A stretch of 64,000 nt of DNA, from assembly GCA_934162365.1 (NCBI GenBank), contig CAKPIK010000002.1:1-64000 (forward strand), written 5' to 3'. Each line of letters begins with the position of its first letter. The first letter of the stretch is position 1. Both the position numbers and the translations under genes were made by a program. Positions 25,673-33,549 of this stretch are shown piece by piece. The notes under the pieces were generated by a model, which worked only from the letters and a program-made list of their open reading frames with translations, was not told where the DNA came from and did no database searches. This DNA is from an uncultured Clostridia bacterium (GTDB taxonomy: Bacteria > Bacillota > Clostridia > TANB77 > CAG-508).

Positions 25673-25966
25673 ATGAGTACAACAACTAAAAAAAGAAATA
25701 ATTTCATTATGGCATTAAGAGAAATGTTTGGAACCAATAATGAAAGCTATGAAACAGAAGTTGAATTACCAGAAGACTTAAGAAAAACATTAGCTAATTT
25801 AAAAAAAGCTGAAGATAAAATTCAACAAGCAATTGTTTCAGGCAAACAAAGTAGCAATAAAGCAGGATTTGCAAATAAAATTAACCCTGAAACAAAAGCA
25901 GCTATGAGACAAATGTATAATGAAGTTATAAAAGATAAAGAAGATAATTCAAGAGATGAAAGATAA
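25673..25966 (+). CDS. small protein of unknown function (97 aa)
   Basis: A charged, probably helical protein (MSTTTKKRNNFIMALREMFG...KTLANLKKAEDKIQQAIVSG; INPETKAAMRQMYNEVIKD) with no recognised domain, signal or membrane segment. ATG 25673 has AAAAGGA at good spacing, and TTG 25664 is a poorer alternative. It stands alone between dnaE and tRNA-Met, with a hairpin after it. Confidence 0.7.
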   Translation: MSTTTKKRNNFIMALREMFGTNNESYETEVELPEDLRKTLANLKKAEDKIQQAIVSGKQSSNKAGFANKINPETKAAMRQMYNEVIKDKEDNSRDER

Positions 25967-25978
25967 TTAAAAAGATAT

Positions 25979-26005
25979 AAAGGTCGCTATAAACTTGCGA
26001 CCTTT
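25979..26005 (+). terminator. hairpin after the 25673 gene
   Basis: 9-bp stem AAAGGTCGC/GCGACCTTT, with only a poor T-tract. Confidence 0.6.
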
Positions 26006-26025
26006 AAAATATTTTACAAAATTTC

Positions 26026-26054
26026 TTGACAAATACTTATAAAACCATTATAAT
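26026..26054 (+). promoter_or_regulatory. tRNA-Met promoter
   Basis: TTGACA, a 17-base spacer and TATAAT: a consensus promoter. Confidence 0.85.
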
Positions 26055-26072
26055 ATTATTTGTCTTTAATAT

Positions 26073-26149
26073 GGCGAAGTAGCTCAGTTGGCTAGAGCAT
26101 CCGGTTCATACCCGGCAGGTCGAGAGTTCGAATCTCCCCTTCGCTACCA
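26073..26149 (+). tRNA. tRNA-Met (anticodon CAT)
   Basis: A 77-base cloverleaf with CCA. The acceptor stem is GGCGAAG/CTTCGCT. The anticodon loop TTCATAC is closed by TCCGG/CCGGC-type pairing. It lacks the initiator features (C1-A72 mismatch, three G-C pairs), so it is probably elongator Met. A lysidine-modified Ile tRNA cannot be fully excluded. Confidence 0.88.
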
Positions 26150-26185
26150 AAAATAGTTTAACATTTAGTTAAACTATTTTTTTTT
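26150..26185 (+). terminator. tRNA-Met terminator
   Basis: 13-bp stem AAAATAGTTTAAC/GTTAAACTATTTT, 5-base loop and T-run. Confidence 0.9.
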
Positions 26186-26317
26186 ATAAAATTTCTTGAA
26201 TTTGAACTAGAAAAAGCTCACTTAAGAGAGGGAACTTTTGATGTACAAATATATTAAGTAAATTAAATGTATTAGAACTAATAAATGTAGGTATACTCTT
26301 TTTAGAGGTGAATGTAT

Positions 26318-26476
26318 ATGAAAAACGATAAAAATAAAAAAGATAAAAACATAATGGAAGAAGATGCTAGTAAATACGGAGAATTTATATCATCATATTT
26401 TGCTTGGAAAACATTAGATGAACAAAAAAATATTGCAGATAAATTGGCAGACATAACAGATAAAGATAAAGAATAA
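26318..26476 (+). CDS. small protein upstream of clpC (52 aa, unknown)
   Basis: ATG 26318 has AGAGGTG 7 bases upstream. The product MKNDKNKKDKNIMEEDASKY... (GEFISSYFAWKTLDEQKNIADKLADITDKDKE) is highly charged and unrecognised. It lies 33 bases before clpC on the same strand and could be a co-expressed partner or adaptor (inference). A long opposite-strand frame overlaps it but reads through clpC and has no support. Confidence 0.55.
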   Translation: MKNDKNKKDKNIMEEDASKYGEFISSYFAWKTLDEQKNIADKLADITDKDKE

Positions 26477-26509
26477 AATATATATAAATATATTTTAAGG
26501 AGAAAAGTA

Positions 26510-28930
26510 ATGATATATAAATTTAGCGAAGCTTCTAAAAAGGTTTTAGAAAGTGCAGAAAAAATTGCAATGGAATTGGGGCATAATTTTATTGGTACAG
26601 AACATATTTTATATGCTATATCTATTGAAGAAAAAGGTGTTGGATACAAAATACTAAAAAAACAGAAGATTGAAGCAAGTAAAATATTAGATAAAATTAA
26701 AGAAATTCTTGGAGAAGGAAATATTATTTTAAATAAGACAGATGGATTTACTCCAAAAACTAAAAAAATAATAGAAAATTCATTTAAAGAAACAGAAAAA
26801 AATCTGTTAGTAAGTATTGGAACAGAAACAATGCTTCTAAGTATTTTAAATGATAGAGACAATATGGCATATAAAATACTGGTCGAACTAAATGCAGATA
26901 TAGAAAAAATGTATGAAGAGATATTTAAAGTAATAGCAGGACTTGAGGAATTAAATAGAGATAAAAAAGCAAAAAATAAATCACAAAATGGAAATAGTGT
27001 ATTAAGACAATATGGAACAGATTTAAATAAATTAGCCTTAGAAGATAAAATAGATTCTGTTATAGGGAGAGATAAAGAAATAGACAGAGTAATACAGATA
27101 TTATCTAGAAGAACTAAGAATAATCCTTGTTTAATTGGAGAACCAGGTGTTGGAAAAACAGCTATTGTAGAAGGATTGGCAAAGAGAATTGCTAATCAAG
27201 AAGTTCCAGAAATGTTAAAAAATAAAACAATTTTTAATTTGGACTTGATTTCTATAATTGCTGGTGCAAAATACAGAGGAGATTTTGAAGAAAGAATAAA
27301 AAAATGTTTGAATGAAGTAAAGAAAAGCGATGATATTATATTATTCATAGATGAAATTCATACAATAGTAGGGGCAGGTGCAGCAGAAGGTGCCATAGAT
27401 GCAGCCAATATTTTAAAACCAATATTAGCTAGAGGAGAAATACAATTAATAGGAGCAACAACAATTGATGAATATACAAAATATATAGAGAAAGATGCAG
27501 CTTTAGAAAGAAGATTTTGTCCAATTGTTGTAGATGAACCTGATATTTTGCAAACAGTAGAAATCTTAAAAGGATTAAAAGATAGATATGAAAAACATCA
27601 TAATGTTGAGATAAGTGATGAAGTAATTTGTGAATGCGTTAAGTTAGCAGATAGGTATATTTACGATAGATATATGCCGGATAAAGCAATAGATTTATTA
27701 GATGAAGCGGCATCTAAAGTTAGAATGAAAACATATACGGTTCCAGATGATATAAAAATACTAGAAGAAGAAATTAATAAAGTAAAAAGTAAAAAAGAAT
27801 TGGCAATTTTAAACCAAGAATTTGAAACAGCTGCAAGTCTAAGAGATAGTGAAATCGATAAAGAAAATGAACTTGCTAAAAAACAAGAAAAATGGAGAAA
27901 TAAGAATATAAAAACAAAAGCAATTATTAATGTAGAAGATATAAGAGAAGTAATTGCTAATTTAACTAATATTCCAATAACACAAATATCAGATACGGAA
28001 AATAATAAGCTTATGAAGTTAGAAAACAAATTAAAAGAAAAAATTATTGGCCAAGATGAGGCAATATCTAAAATAACAAAAGCTATAATAAGAGGAAGAG
28101 TTGGCATAAATGATCCATGTAAACCATTAGGTTCTTTTCTTTTCTTAGGACCAACGGGTGTTGGAAAAACACAATTAACAAAGGAACTTGCGTATAATTT
28201 ATTTGGAAGTGAAAAATATGTTATAAAATTAGATATGAGCGAGTATATGGAAGCATTTTCAACTTCAAAAATAATTGGAGCACCTCCTGGCTATATTGGA
28301 TTTGATGAGGAAACCAGTTTAACTAAAAAAGTAAGAAAAAATCCATATTCAATAATAGTATTTGATGAAATTGAAAAAGCACATCCAGATGTATTAAATA
28401 TCTTGTTACAAATATTAGACGAAGGAATATTGACAGATTCAAGTGGAAGAAAAATTAATTTTAAAAACACCATAATAATAATGACTTCAAATCTAGGAGC
28501 AGATAAGATAATCAAAGAAAGAAAACTAGGCTTTGGAAATGAAGATACCAATGAGAATAATAAAACAATAATGAATGAATTAAAAAGAGAATTTAAACCT
28601 GAATTTATAAATCGTATAGATAATATAATAATTTTCAATAAATTAAACAACAATGATTTAATAAAAATAATAGATATTATATTAGAAAATGTGCAAGAAA
28701 GATTATTAGATAAGAATATAGAATTAGAAGTATCTGGCAGCGTTAAAAAATATATAGTTGAGAATGAAATAGATTTAAATTATGGGGCAAGACAGTTGAA
28801 AAGAAAAATTCAAGAAATTATAGAAAATAAAATTGCAAGTGAAATAGTTGAAGGAAAGTTAAAAGAAAATAATAAAATAGAATTTTATTTGGATGATAAT
28901 AAAATACAGAGTAAAATAATAGAAAACTAA
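26510..28930 (+). CDS. clpC: ATP-dependent Clp protease ATPase subunit, ClpC type
   Basis: This 806-aa AAA+ unfoldase feeds substrates to ClpP. Domains in order: two N-terminal Clp_N repeats (EASKKVLESAEKIAMELGHN; HILYAIS); AAA domain 1 with Walker A GEPGVGKTA near residue 206; a UVR-like stretch (ELAILNQEFETAASLRDSEI); AAA domain 2 with GPTGVGKTQ near residue 548; and a D2-small domain (NYGARQLKRKIQEIIENKIA). It lacks the usual ctsR-mcsA-mcsB neighbours, so any arginine-phosphate targeting system is elsewhere or absent. Its last codons are duplicated at 30399. Confidence 0.9.
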   Translation: MIYKFSEASKKVLESAEKIAMELGHNFIGTEHILYAISIEEKGVGYKILKKQKIEASKILDKIKEILGEGNIILNKTDGFTPKTKKIIENSFKETEKNLLVSIGTETMLLSILNDRDNMAYKILVELNADIEKMYEEIFKVIAGLEELNRDKKAKNKSQNGNSVLRQYGTDLNKLALEDKIDSVIGRDKEIDRVIQILSRRTKNNPCLIGEPGVGKTAIVEGLAKRIANQEVPEMLKNKTIFNLDLISIIAGAKYRGDFEERIKKCLNEVKKSDDIILFIDEIHTIVGAGAAEGAIDAANILKPILARGEIQLIGATTIDEYTKYIEKDAALERRFCPIVVDEPDILQTVEILKGLKDRYEKHHNVEISDEVICECVKLADRYIYDRYMPDKAIDLLDEAASKVRMKTYTVPDDIKILEEEINKVKSKKELAILNQEFETAASLRDSEIDKENELAKKQEKWRNKNIKTKAIINVEDIREVIANLTNIPITQISDTENNKLMKLENKLKEKIIGQDEAISKITKAIIRGRVGINDPCKPLGSFLFLGPTGVGKTQLTKELAYNLFGSEKYVIKLDMSEYMEAFSTSKIIGAPPGYIGFDEETSLTKKVRKNPYSIIVFDEIEKAHPDVLNILLQILDEGILTDSSGRKINFKNTIIIMTSNLGADKIIKERKLGFGNEDTNENNKTIMNELKREFKPEFINRIDNIIIFNKLNNNDLIKIIDIILENVQERLLDKNIELEVSGSVKKYIVENEIDLNYGARQLKRKIQEIIENKIASEIVEGKLKENNKIEFYLDDNKIQSKIIEN
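28899..28928 (+). repeat. 30-bp direct repeat, copy 1 (end of clpC)
   Basis: The 30 bases covering the last clpC codons (for KIQSKIIEN) recur exactly at 30399-30428, bracketing the pilin-like gene 1 and its promoter and terminator. Confidence 0.9.
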
Positions 28931-28976
28931 AAAATTACTATCTCACATAGATTTACTAAAAAATTCTAACAATCTA

Positions 28977-29005
28977 TTGACAAAAGAAATAGTCTAATAT
29001 ATTAT
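28977..29005 (+). promoter_or_regulatory. promoter of pilin-like gene 1
   Basis: TTGACA, a 17-base spacer and TATTAT, about 85 bases before the start codon. The leader between shows no clear hairpin. Confidence 0.75.
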
Positions 29006-29090
29006 ACAAAATGAATAAAACTATTTTTATAAATAGAAAAATAAATGTAGAAATAGTTGTCAAACTAAAAACAAAAGAAGGGAAAAAATT

Positions 29091-30335
29091 ATGAAACAAA
29101 AATTAAAAGGATATAAAGGAATAACACTAATAGCATTAATAATTACGATTATAGTATTATTAATATTAGCAGTAGTAGCAATAAGTGCAGTAAAAGGAGA
29201 CGGAATAATTGCACATGCAAAAAATGCAAAAAAAGCGTATTCAGAAGCACAAACAAATGAAAAATCAACCATGCAAGGATATCTTGACAGATTAGAAGAA
29301 AGTCAATTAAAAAGTATAAAAATAAAAGATAACTTAAATAAAGTATTAAGTACAGGTGGAAATATAACACTGGAAGATGACTTTGGAAATAAGATAAAAG
29401 TACCAGCAGGATTCAAAATATTGGTAGATAGTACAACAGGATATACAGCAGACGATATAAATGTAACAAAAGGAATAGTAGTAGAAGATGGAGAAGGAAA
29501 CCAGTTTGTATGGATACCAGTAGGAACAATATATGCAGATATAGAAAAAACAGAAGCAAATGCAAAAACAATAACATTAGGTAGATATTCAGATTTTACT
29601 AAAACAAACAATGCATATACAGTAGCACAAAATGCGAGTGATTATGGAGCTCAAGTAAAAATTAAAAATAATTATACAGAAGATACAACATCAAACCATA
29701 ACTCTGATTATAAAAATTCAATAGCAAAAAACATAGGAGAATTTTGTACAAAATCACTTGCTAATGGAGGATATTATATAGGAAGATATGAGGCAAGAGT
29801 AGAAAACTATGATGCTTCCAATATAAATACATCTAATAGTGGAAATTCTACAGATTGGACTGGATATGTAGCAGAAAGTGGAAAACAGTTAAAATTAGCA
29901 AGTAAAGCAAATTCACAAGTATGGAATTATGTAACACAAAATAAAGCGAGCAGTTTGTGTCAAAGTATGTATACAAATAAGCCATTTGAGAGTGATTTAG
30001 TAAATAGTTATGCATGGGATACAGCAATAGTATTTATATTAGAATTTGAAAATAGCGCATATTCAAACACAATAGGAGAAGCAAGTGATGGTAAATTATC
30101 AAATAAAGGATTATCAGTATTAAAAGAAACAAAAGAAGTAGATAAGCAATGCAATATATATGATTTAGCAGGTAACTGTAATGAATGGTCAACTGAAACT
30201 TTAAACAAATCTGATACTCCTTGCTTGGGACGAGGTGGTGCTTACAACAAAAACTACAGTTGTACTATCCGTAATTTTAACAGTGCAATTTATGCCAGCG
30301 ATTACAAATCTTTCCGTCCAGTTTTATATATGTAG
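29091..30335 (+). CDS. pilin-like N-terminus plus C-type-lectin/FGE-sulfatase-like variable C-terminal domain (copy 1)
   Basis: This 414-aa secreted or surface protein begins with a type-IV-prepilin-like segment: a basic leader MKQKLKGYKG, then ITLIALIITIIVLLILAVVA. Cleavage after Gly10 is likely, but the usual Glu at mature position 5 is Ala. A helical stalk follows. The conserved core (KVPAGFKILVDSTTGYTADD; GNQFVWIPVGTIY) and DLAGNCNEWSTET resemble formylglycine-generating-enzyme/lectin folds. The last 37 residues end SFRPVLYM and have different codon use (see 30221). It is paralogous to the 51131 gene. RBS AAGGG. It could be a displayed ligand-binding minor pilin. That role is inferred. 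Confidence 0.75.
   Translation: MKQKLKGYKGITLIALIITIIVLLILAVVAISAVKGDGIIAHAKNAKKAYSEAQTNEKSTMQGYLDRLEESQLKSIKIKDNLNKVLSTGGNITLEDDFGNKIKVPAGFKILVDSTTGYTADDINVTKGIVVEDGEGNQFVWIPVGTIYADIEKTEANAKTITLGRYSDFTKTNNAYTVAQNASDYGAQVKIKNNYTEDTTSNHNSDYKNSIAKNIGEFCTKSLANGGYYIGRYEARVENYDASNINTSNSGNSTDWTGYVAESGKQLKLASKANSQVWNYVTQNKASSLCQSMYTNKPFESDLVNSYAWDTAIVFILEFENSAYSNTIGEASDGKLSNKGLSVLKETKEVDKQCNIYDLAGNCNEWSTETLNKSDTPCLGRGGAYNKNYSCTIRNFNSAIYASDYKSFRPVLYM
30221..30332 (+). other. candidate DGR-type variable region VR1
   Basis: In the 33 codons counted from TGC to CCA, 26 end in C or T (many AAC, TAC, AGC, GCC, ATC), in a genome that prefers A-ending codons. About 35 of the first 90 bases are G or C. The segment ends TCTTTCCGTCCAGTTTTATATATG and is followed by a strong hairpin, as at known DGR target sites. 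No template repeat is present here. Confidence 0.45.
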
Positions 30336-30340
30336 GACTG

Positions 30341-30366
30341 AAAACGCCCCTAACGGGGCGTTTTTT
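30341..30366 (+). terminator. terminator/hairpin after pilin-like gene 1
   Basis: Perfect 10-bp stem AAAACGCCCC/GGGGCGTTTT, loop TAAC and T-run. A second small hairpin TGTGCT-TCT-AGCACA follows at 30366-30380. The first is unusually G+C-rich for this genome. Confidence 0.9.
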
Positions 30367-30398
30367 GTGCTTCTAGCACAAGATCACATTTCTTTTAT

Positions 30399-30428
30399 AT
30401 AAAATACAGAGTAAAATAATAGAAAACT
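30399..30428 (+). repeat. 30-bp direct repeat, copy 2
   Basis: Exact copy of 28899-28928. The copies are 1500 bases apart. This copy ends on the first T of the next promoter's TTGACA. Confidence 0.9.
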
Positions 30429-30456
30429 TGACAATCTAATAAATAAAATATAAAAT
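30428..30456 (+). promoter_or_regulatory. promoter of the 30505 gene
   Basis: TTGACA, a 17-base spacer ending AAAATA and TAAAAT. Strongly similar to the promoters of pilin-like genes 2 and 3. Confidence 0.7.
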
Positions 30457-30504
30457 AATAAATATAGGTATAAAACATATAAACAAAGGAGAAATAATAA
30501 AACA

Positions 30505-30840
30505 ATGTCATTAGCACTTGTTATAATATATATATTAATATTAGTAATATTCTACCTAATTGTATTTGCGGTTTTCCAAATAAAATCAGCAGGAATGAAA
30601 GTAAAAGACTTTTGGACGTTTATTAAAGCAAATGAGACATTAGATAAATTGTACAAATTTTCAAAAAGGTATGAAAAACTTAGTCCTCAAGAACAAGTGA
30701 TCTTTTTGGCAGAGGCAGAAAAAGTTTTTAGTGCATTTGATAAAGTGCCAGATATGTTATGGGAAGAAGAATATTCTAAATATATGGAAGTACTTAATAA
30801 ATATAAAGATATAAGAGTGTTAAGATGGACATCTAATTAA
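30505..30840 (+). CDS. single-pass membrane protein of unknown function (111 aa)
   Basis: One strongly hydrophobic N-terminal helix (LALVIIYILILVIFYLIVFA, residues 3-22) anchors a soluble charged helical part (MKVKDFWTFIKANETLDKLYKF...FLAEAEKVFSAFDKVPDMLW). No family is recognised. RBS AAAGGAG lies 15 bases upstream. It precedes a two-component system but is separated from it by a terminator at 30825, so it is probably its own unit. Confidence 0.75.
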   Translation: MSLALVIIYILILVIFYLIVFAVFQIKSAGMKVKDFWTFIKANETLDKLYKFSKRYEKLSPQEQVIFLAEAEKVFSAFDKVPDMLWEEEYSKYMEVLNKYKDIRVLRWTSN

Positions 30841-30856
30841 AGAATGTCCATTTTTA
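30825..30856 (+). terminator. terminator overlapping the end of the 30505 gene
   Basis: 8-bp stem ATGGACAT/ATGTCCAT followed by TTTTT. The 5' arm is within the last codons. Confidence 0.8.
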
Positions 30857-30926
30857 CATTTTATTCACAAATAGAACACATTATTAAATTATAATTATTA
30901 TAGAAAAATTATAAGGAGAAATAAAT

Positions 30927-31610
30927 ATGAGTGAAACAACAGTAATGATAGTTGATGATGAATCTAGAATGAGAAAATTAGTAAAAGATTTCTTACTTCA
31001 AAAGAATTTTAAAGTAATAGAAGCTGAAAATGGAGAAGTGGCAATTGACTTATTTGAAGAACGTAAAGATAAAATAGATTTAATATTACTTGATGTTATG
31101 ATGCCCAAATTTGATGGGTGGTCTGTGCTTAGAAAAATTAGACAAACATCAAATGTACCAGTAATAATGCTTACAGCGAGAGGAGAAGAACAAGATGAAC
31201 TATTTGGATTTGAACTTGGAGTAGATGAATATATAGCAAAACCTTTTAGTCCTAAGATTTTAGTTGCTAGAGTTGAAGCTTTGCTTAATAGAACAAGGGC
31301 AAAGAAAGAAAATAAAACAGATTATGCAGGAATAGTTGTAGACTACGATGGAAGAACTGTAAGTTGTGATGGAAAAAACATTGAATTAAGTTTAAGAGAA
31401 TATGAATTATTGACTTATTTGCTAGAAAATGAAGGAATCGCTCTATCAAGGGAAAAAATATTAAATAATGTATGGAACTATGATTATTATGGGGATTCTA
31501 GAACAATAGATAGCCATATAAAAAAGATTAGACACAAACTGGGTAAAAAGGGAAAATACATAAAAACAATAAGAGGAGTAGGATATAAGTTCGAAACAAA
31601 AAATGATTAG
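30927..31610 (+). CDS. OmpR/PhoB-family response regulator
   Basis: A 227-aa two-domain regulator. The receiver domain has the acidic pair DDES near residues 9-12, the phospho-acceptor Asp56 (LILLDVMMPKFDGW), a conserved Thr (MLTARG) and a Lys (AKPFSP). The C-terminal winged helix contains LSLREYELLTYLLENEG and RTIDSHIKKIRHKLGKKG, ending RGVGYKFE. The cognate histidine kinase starts 8 bases after the stop. The target genes and signal are unknown. The adjacent membrane and cell-wall genes make an envelope signal plausible. Confidence 0.93.
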   Translation: MSETTVMIVDDESRMRKLVKDFLLQKNFKVIEAENGEVAIDLFEERKDKIDLILLDVMMPKFDGWSVLRKIRQTSNVPVIMLTARGEEQDELFGFELGVDEYIAKPFSPKILVARVEALLNRTRAKKENKTDYAGIVVDYDGRTVSCDGKNIELSLREYELLTYLLENEGIALSREKILNNVWNYDYYGDSRTIDSHIKKIRHKLGKKGKYIKTIRGVGYKFETKND

Positions 31611-31618
31611 GAGCAAAA

Positions 31619-33127
31619 ATGAGAAAAATTAAAGAATTTTTTAAAAGCAAAAAAGAAAATTTGAATAGATCTCTTAGAACAAAACTATTTTTAATAATGA
31701 CTATAACTATAATGGCTATTGTATTAGCACTTGTATTAGTAAATAGTATTATAGTTGAGTCTTACTATTTATATTATAAAAAAGAAACAATTTTGCAGTC
31801 ATTTTATAAAATTAATAGATATTTGACCTCAAATAATATATCTAGTTCAACTGCTGAGTTAGAACTTGAGAAATTAGCTATTAATAACAATCTCAACATT
31901 TTAATTACAAGTAATAGCAATTTTGTTATATACAATTCTAACAAAGAATTCAAAGAATATTTACAAGGACAAGAAAAAATTGAAAATGGTAAAGTGTTAT
32001 ATAAAACAGATAATGCATATATTGTAGAAGCTAAAGATACTAAAAGTGAAATAAACTTTTTAATGCTTGTAGGAGTGTTGGATAATAATAATATTGTGTA
32101 TATTAGAATGCCAATATCGTCTATAAAGGATAGTGTTAAAATATCTAATAACTTTTTATACTCACTTGGAATTATTACTGTAATTATAAGTGGAATAGCT
32201 ATATTAATAATTTCAAAGAAATTTACTAAGCCAATAACAGAATTAAGTAATATAGCTAATAAAATGTCTAATTTAGATTTTAGCCAAAAGTATAGAATAA
32301 AAGATTCAGAAGATGAAATAGACAATCTTGGAAAAAGTATAAACAAAATGTCTGATAAACTTGAAGAAACAATAACTAAATTACAAAAAAATAATTCGGA
32401 ATTAGAAAAAGATATAGAAGAAAAATCAAAAATTGATGAAATGAGAAAACAATTTATTTCTGATGTATCACATGAATTAAAAACACCAATTTCATTAATT
32501 CAAGGTTATTCAGAAGGACTTATTGAAAATGTTAATTCAGATGAAGAAAGTAGAAAATTTTATGCAGAAGTTATACAAGATGAAGCAAATAAAATGGATA
32601 AAATGGTTAAAGAATTGCTAGAGTTAATGAAACTTGAGTATGGAGCAAAAAAATTCAATGATGAGCTATTTAATATTACTGAATTAATAAATGAAGAATT
32701 AAGAAAATATACTGTACTTTTAAATGAAAATAACATAGAAACAAAATTTGATTTAAAAGAACCTGTTTACGTATATGCAGATAGTAATTTTGTAGAACAA
32801 ATAGTAAATAATTATTTGAGCAATGCAATAAAAAATGTTGAAGAAATTAACAAAGAGAAGTATATAAAAATTTCATTTAAAATTATTGAAGACAAAATTA
32901 GAATTTCAGTATTTAATACTGGAAAAAACATTAGCAAAGAAAACATGCAAAGAATTTGGAATAGATTTTATAAAGAAGATACCTCAAGAAACAGAGAAAT
33001 GGGTGGCACAGGAATTGGATTGTCTTTAGTAAAAGCTATAATGAATAATTATAATAATGAATATGGAGTTATTAATAAAACAAATGGTGTTGAATTTTAT
33101 TTCGATTTAAATATAACAAAAAAATAA
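31619..33127 (+). CDS. sensor histidine kinase
   Basis: A 502-aa membrane kinase: TM1 near residues 22-45, an extracellular sensor domain of about 130 residues, TM2 near 178-200, then a HAMP domain (KKFTKPITELSNIANKMSNL), a coiled linker, the HisKA domain with the phospho-acceptor His near residue 285 (SDVSHELKTPISLIQGYSEG), and an ATPase domain with N-box NYLSNAIKN, G1-like FNTGKNI and GGTGIGLSLVK. It is co-operonic with the preceding regulator. The sensor domain shows no recognisable ligand motif. Confidence 0.92.
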   Translation: MRKIKEFFKSKKENLNRSLRTKLFLIMTITIMAIVLALVLVNSIIVESYYLYYKKETILQSFYKINRYLTSNNISSSTAELELEKLAINNNLNILITSNSNFVIYNSNKEFKEYLQGQEKIENGKVLYKTDNAYIVEAKDTKSEINFLMLVGVLDNNNIVYIRMPISSIKDSVKISNNFLYSLGIITVIISGIAILIISKKFTKPITELSNIANKMSNLDFSQKYRIKDSEDEIDNLGKSINKMSDKLEETITKLQKNNSELEKDIEEKSKIDEMRKQFISDVSHELKTPISLIQGYSEGLIENVNSDEESRKFYAEVIQDEANKMDKMVKELLELMKLEYGAKKFNDELFNITELINEELRKYTVLLNENNIETKFDLKEPVYVYADSNFVEQIVNNYLSNAIKNVEEINKEKYIKISFKIIEDKIRISVFNTGKNISKENMQRIWNRFYKEDTSRNREMGGTGIGLSLVKAIMNNYNNEYGVINKTNGVEFYFDLNITKK

Positions 33128-33145
33128 AAAAAATCAAAAAATGTC

Positions 33146-33174
33146 TTGACATCTTTCTAAAAATCTAGTATACT
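33146..33174 (+). promoter_or_regulatory. promoter of the tRNA cluster
   Basis: TTGACA, a 17-base spacer and TATACT. Confidence 0.82.
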
Positions 33175-33196
33175 AGATTTCGTCGATAAGAAAGAT

Positions 33197-33272
33197 GGGC
33201 GCATAGCTCAGCTGGGAGAGCATCTGCCTTACAAGCAGGAGGTCACAGGTTCGAGCCCTGTTGCGCCCACCA
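33197..33272 (+). tRNA. tRNA-Val (anticodon TAC)
   Basis: 76 bases with CCA. Acceptor stem GGGCGCA/TGCGCCC. Anticodon loop CTTACAA closed by CTGC/GCAG. Confidence 0.95.
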
Positions 33273-33282
33273 TTTTTTTTAC

Positions 33283-33359
33283 GGCCTGGTAGTTCAGTTG
33301 GTTAGAACGCTAGCCTGTCACGCTAGAGGTCGACGGTTCGAGCCCGTTCCAGGTCGCCA
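33283..33359 (+). tRNA. tRNA-Asp (anticodon GTC)
   Basis: 77 bases ending GCCA. Acceptor stem GGCCTGG/CCAGGTC. Anticodon stem CTAGC/GCTAG with loop CTGTCAC. Confidence 0.95.
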
Positions 33360-33388
33360 TTTTTTTATTATATAGTATAAAATACCAT

Positions 33389-33464
<76 letters not shown>

Positions 33465-33467
33465 TAA

Positions 33468-33497
33468 AGCACAGCAAAAGCTGTGCTAATTTTTTTG
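33468..33497 (+). terminator. tRNA cluster terminator
   Basis: 8-bp stem AGCACAGC/GCTGTGCT, AAAA loop, then seven T residues after AA. Confidence 0.88.
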
Positions 33498-33517
33498 AAA
33501 ATATTGTTGCACATAGA

Positions 33518-33546
33518 AAAGACCAGGAGTTTCGTTCCTGGTCTTT
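33518..33546 (-). terminator. terminator of the 33550 minus-strand gene
   Basis: 11-bp stem AAAGACCAGGA/TCCTGGTCTTT. On the minus strand it is followed by a T-run. Confidence 0.8.
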
Positions 33547-33549
33547 AAT

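Noticed and set aside
26302..26862. Long open frame on the minus strand across the start of clpC
   Set aside because: It is the complement of AT-rich clpC coding sequence, has Ser/Leu/Phe-rich shadow composition and no RBS. Plus-strand genes at 26318 and 26510 have RBS and homology.
28929..30398. Insertion sequence around pilin-like gene 1
   Set aside because: Direct repeats are present, but there is no transposase, integrase or terminal inverted repeat between them. Described as a cassette only.
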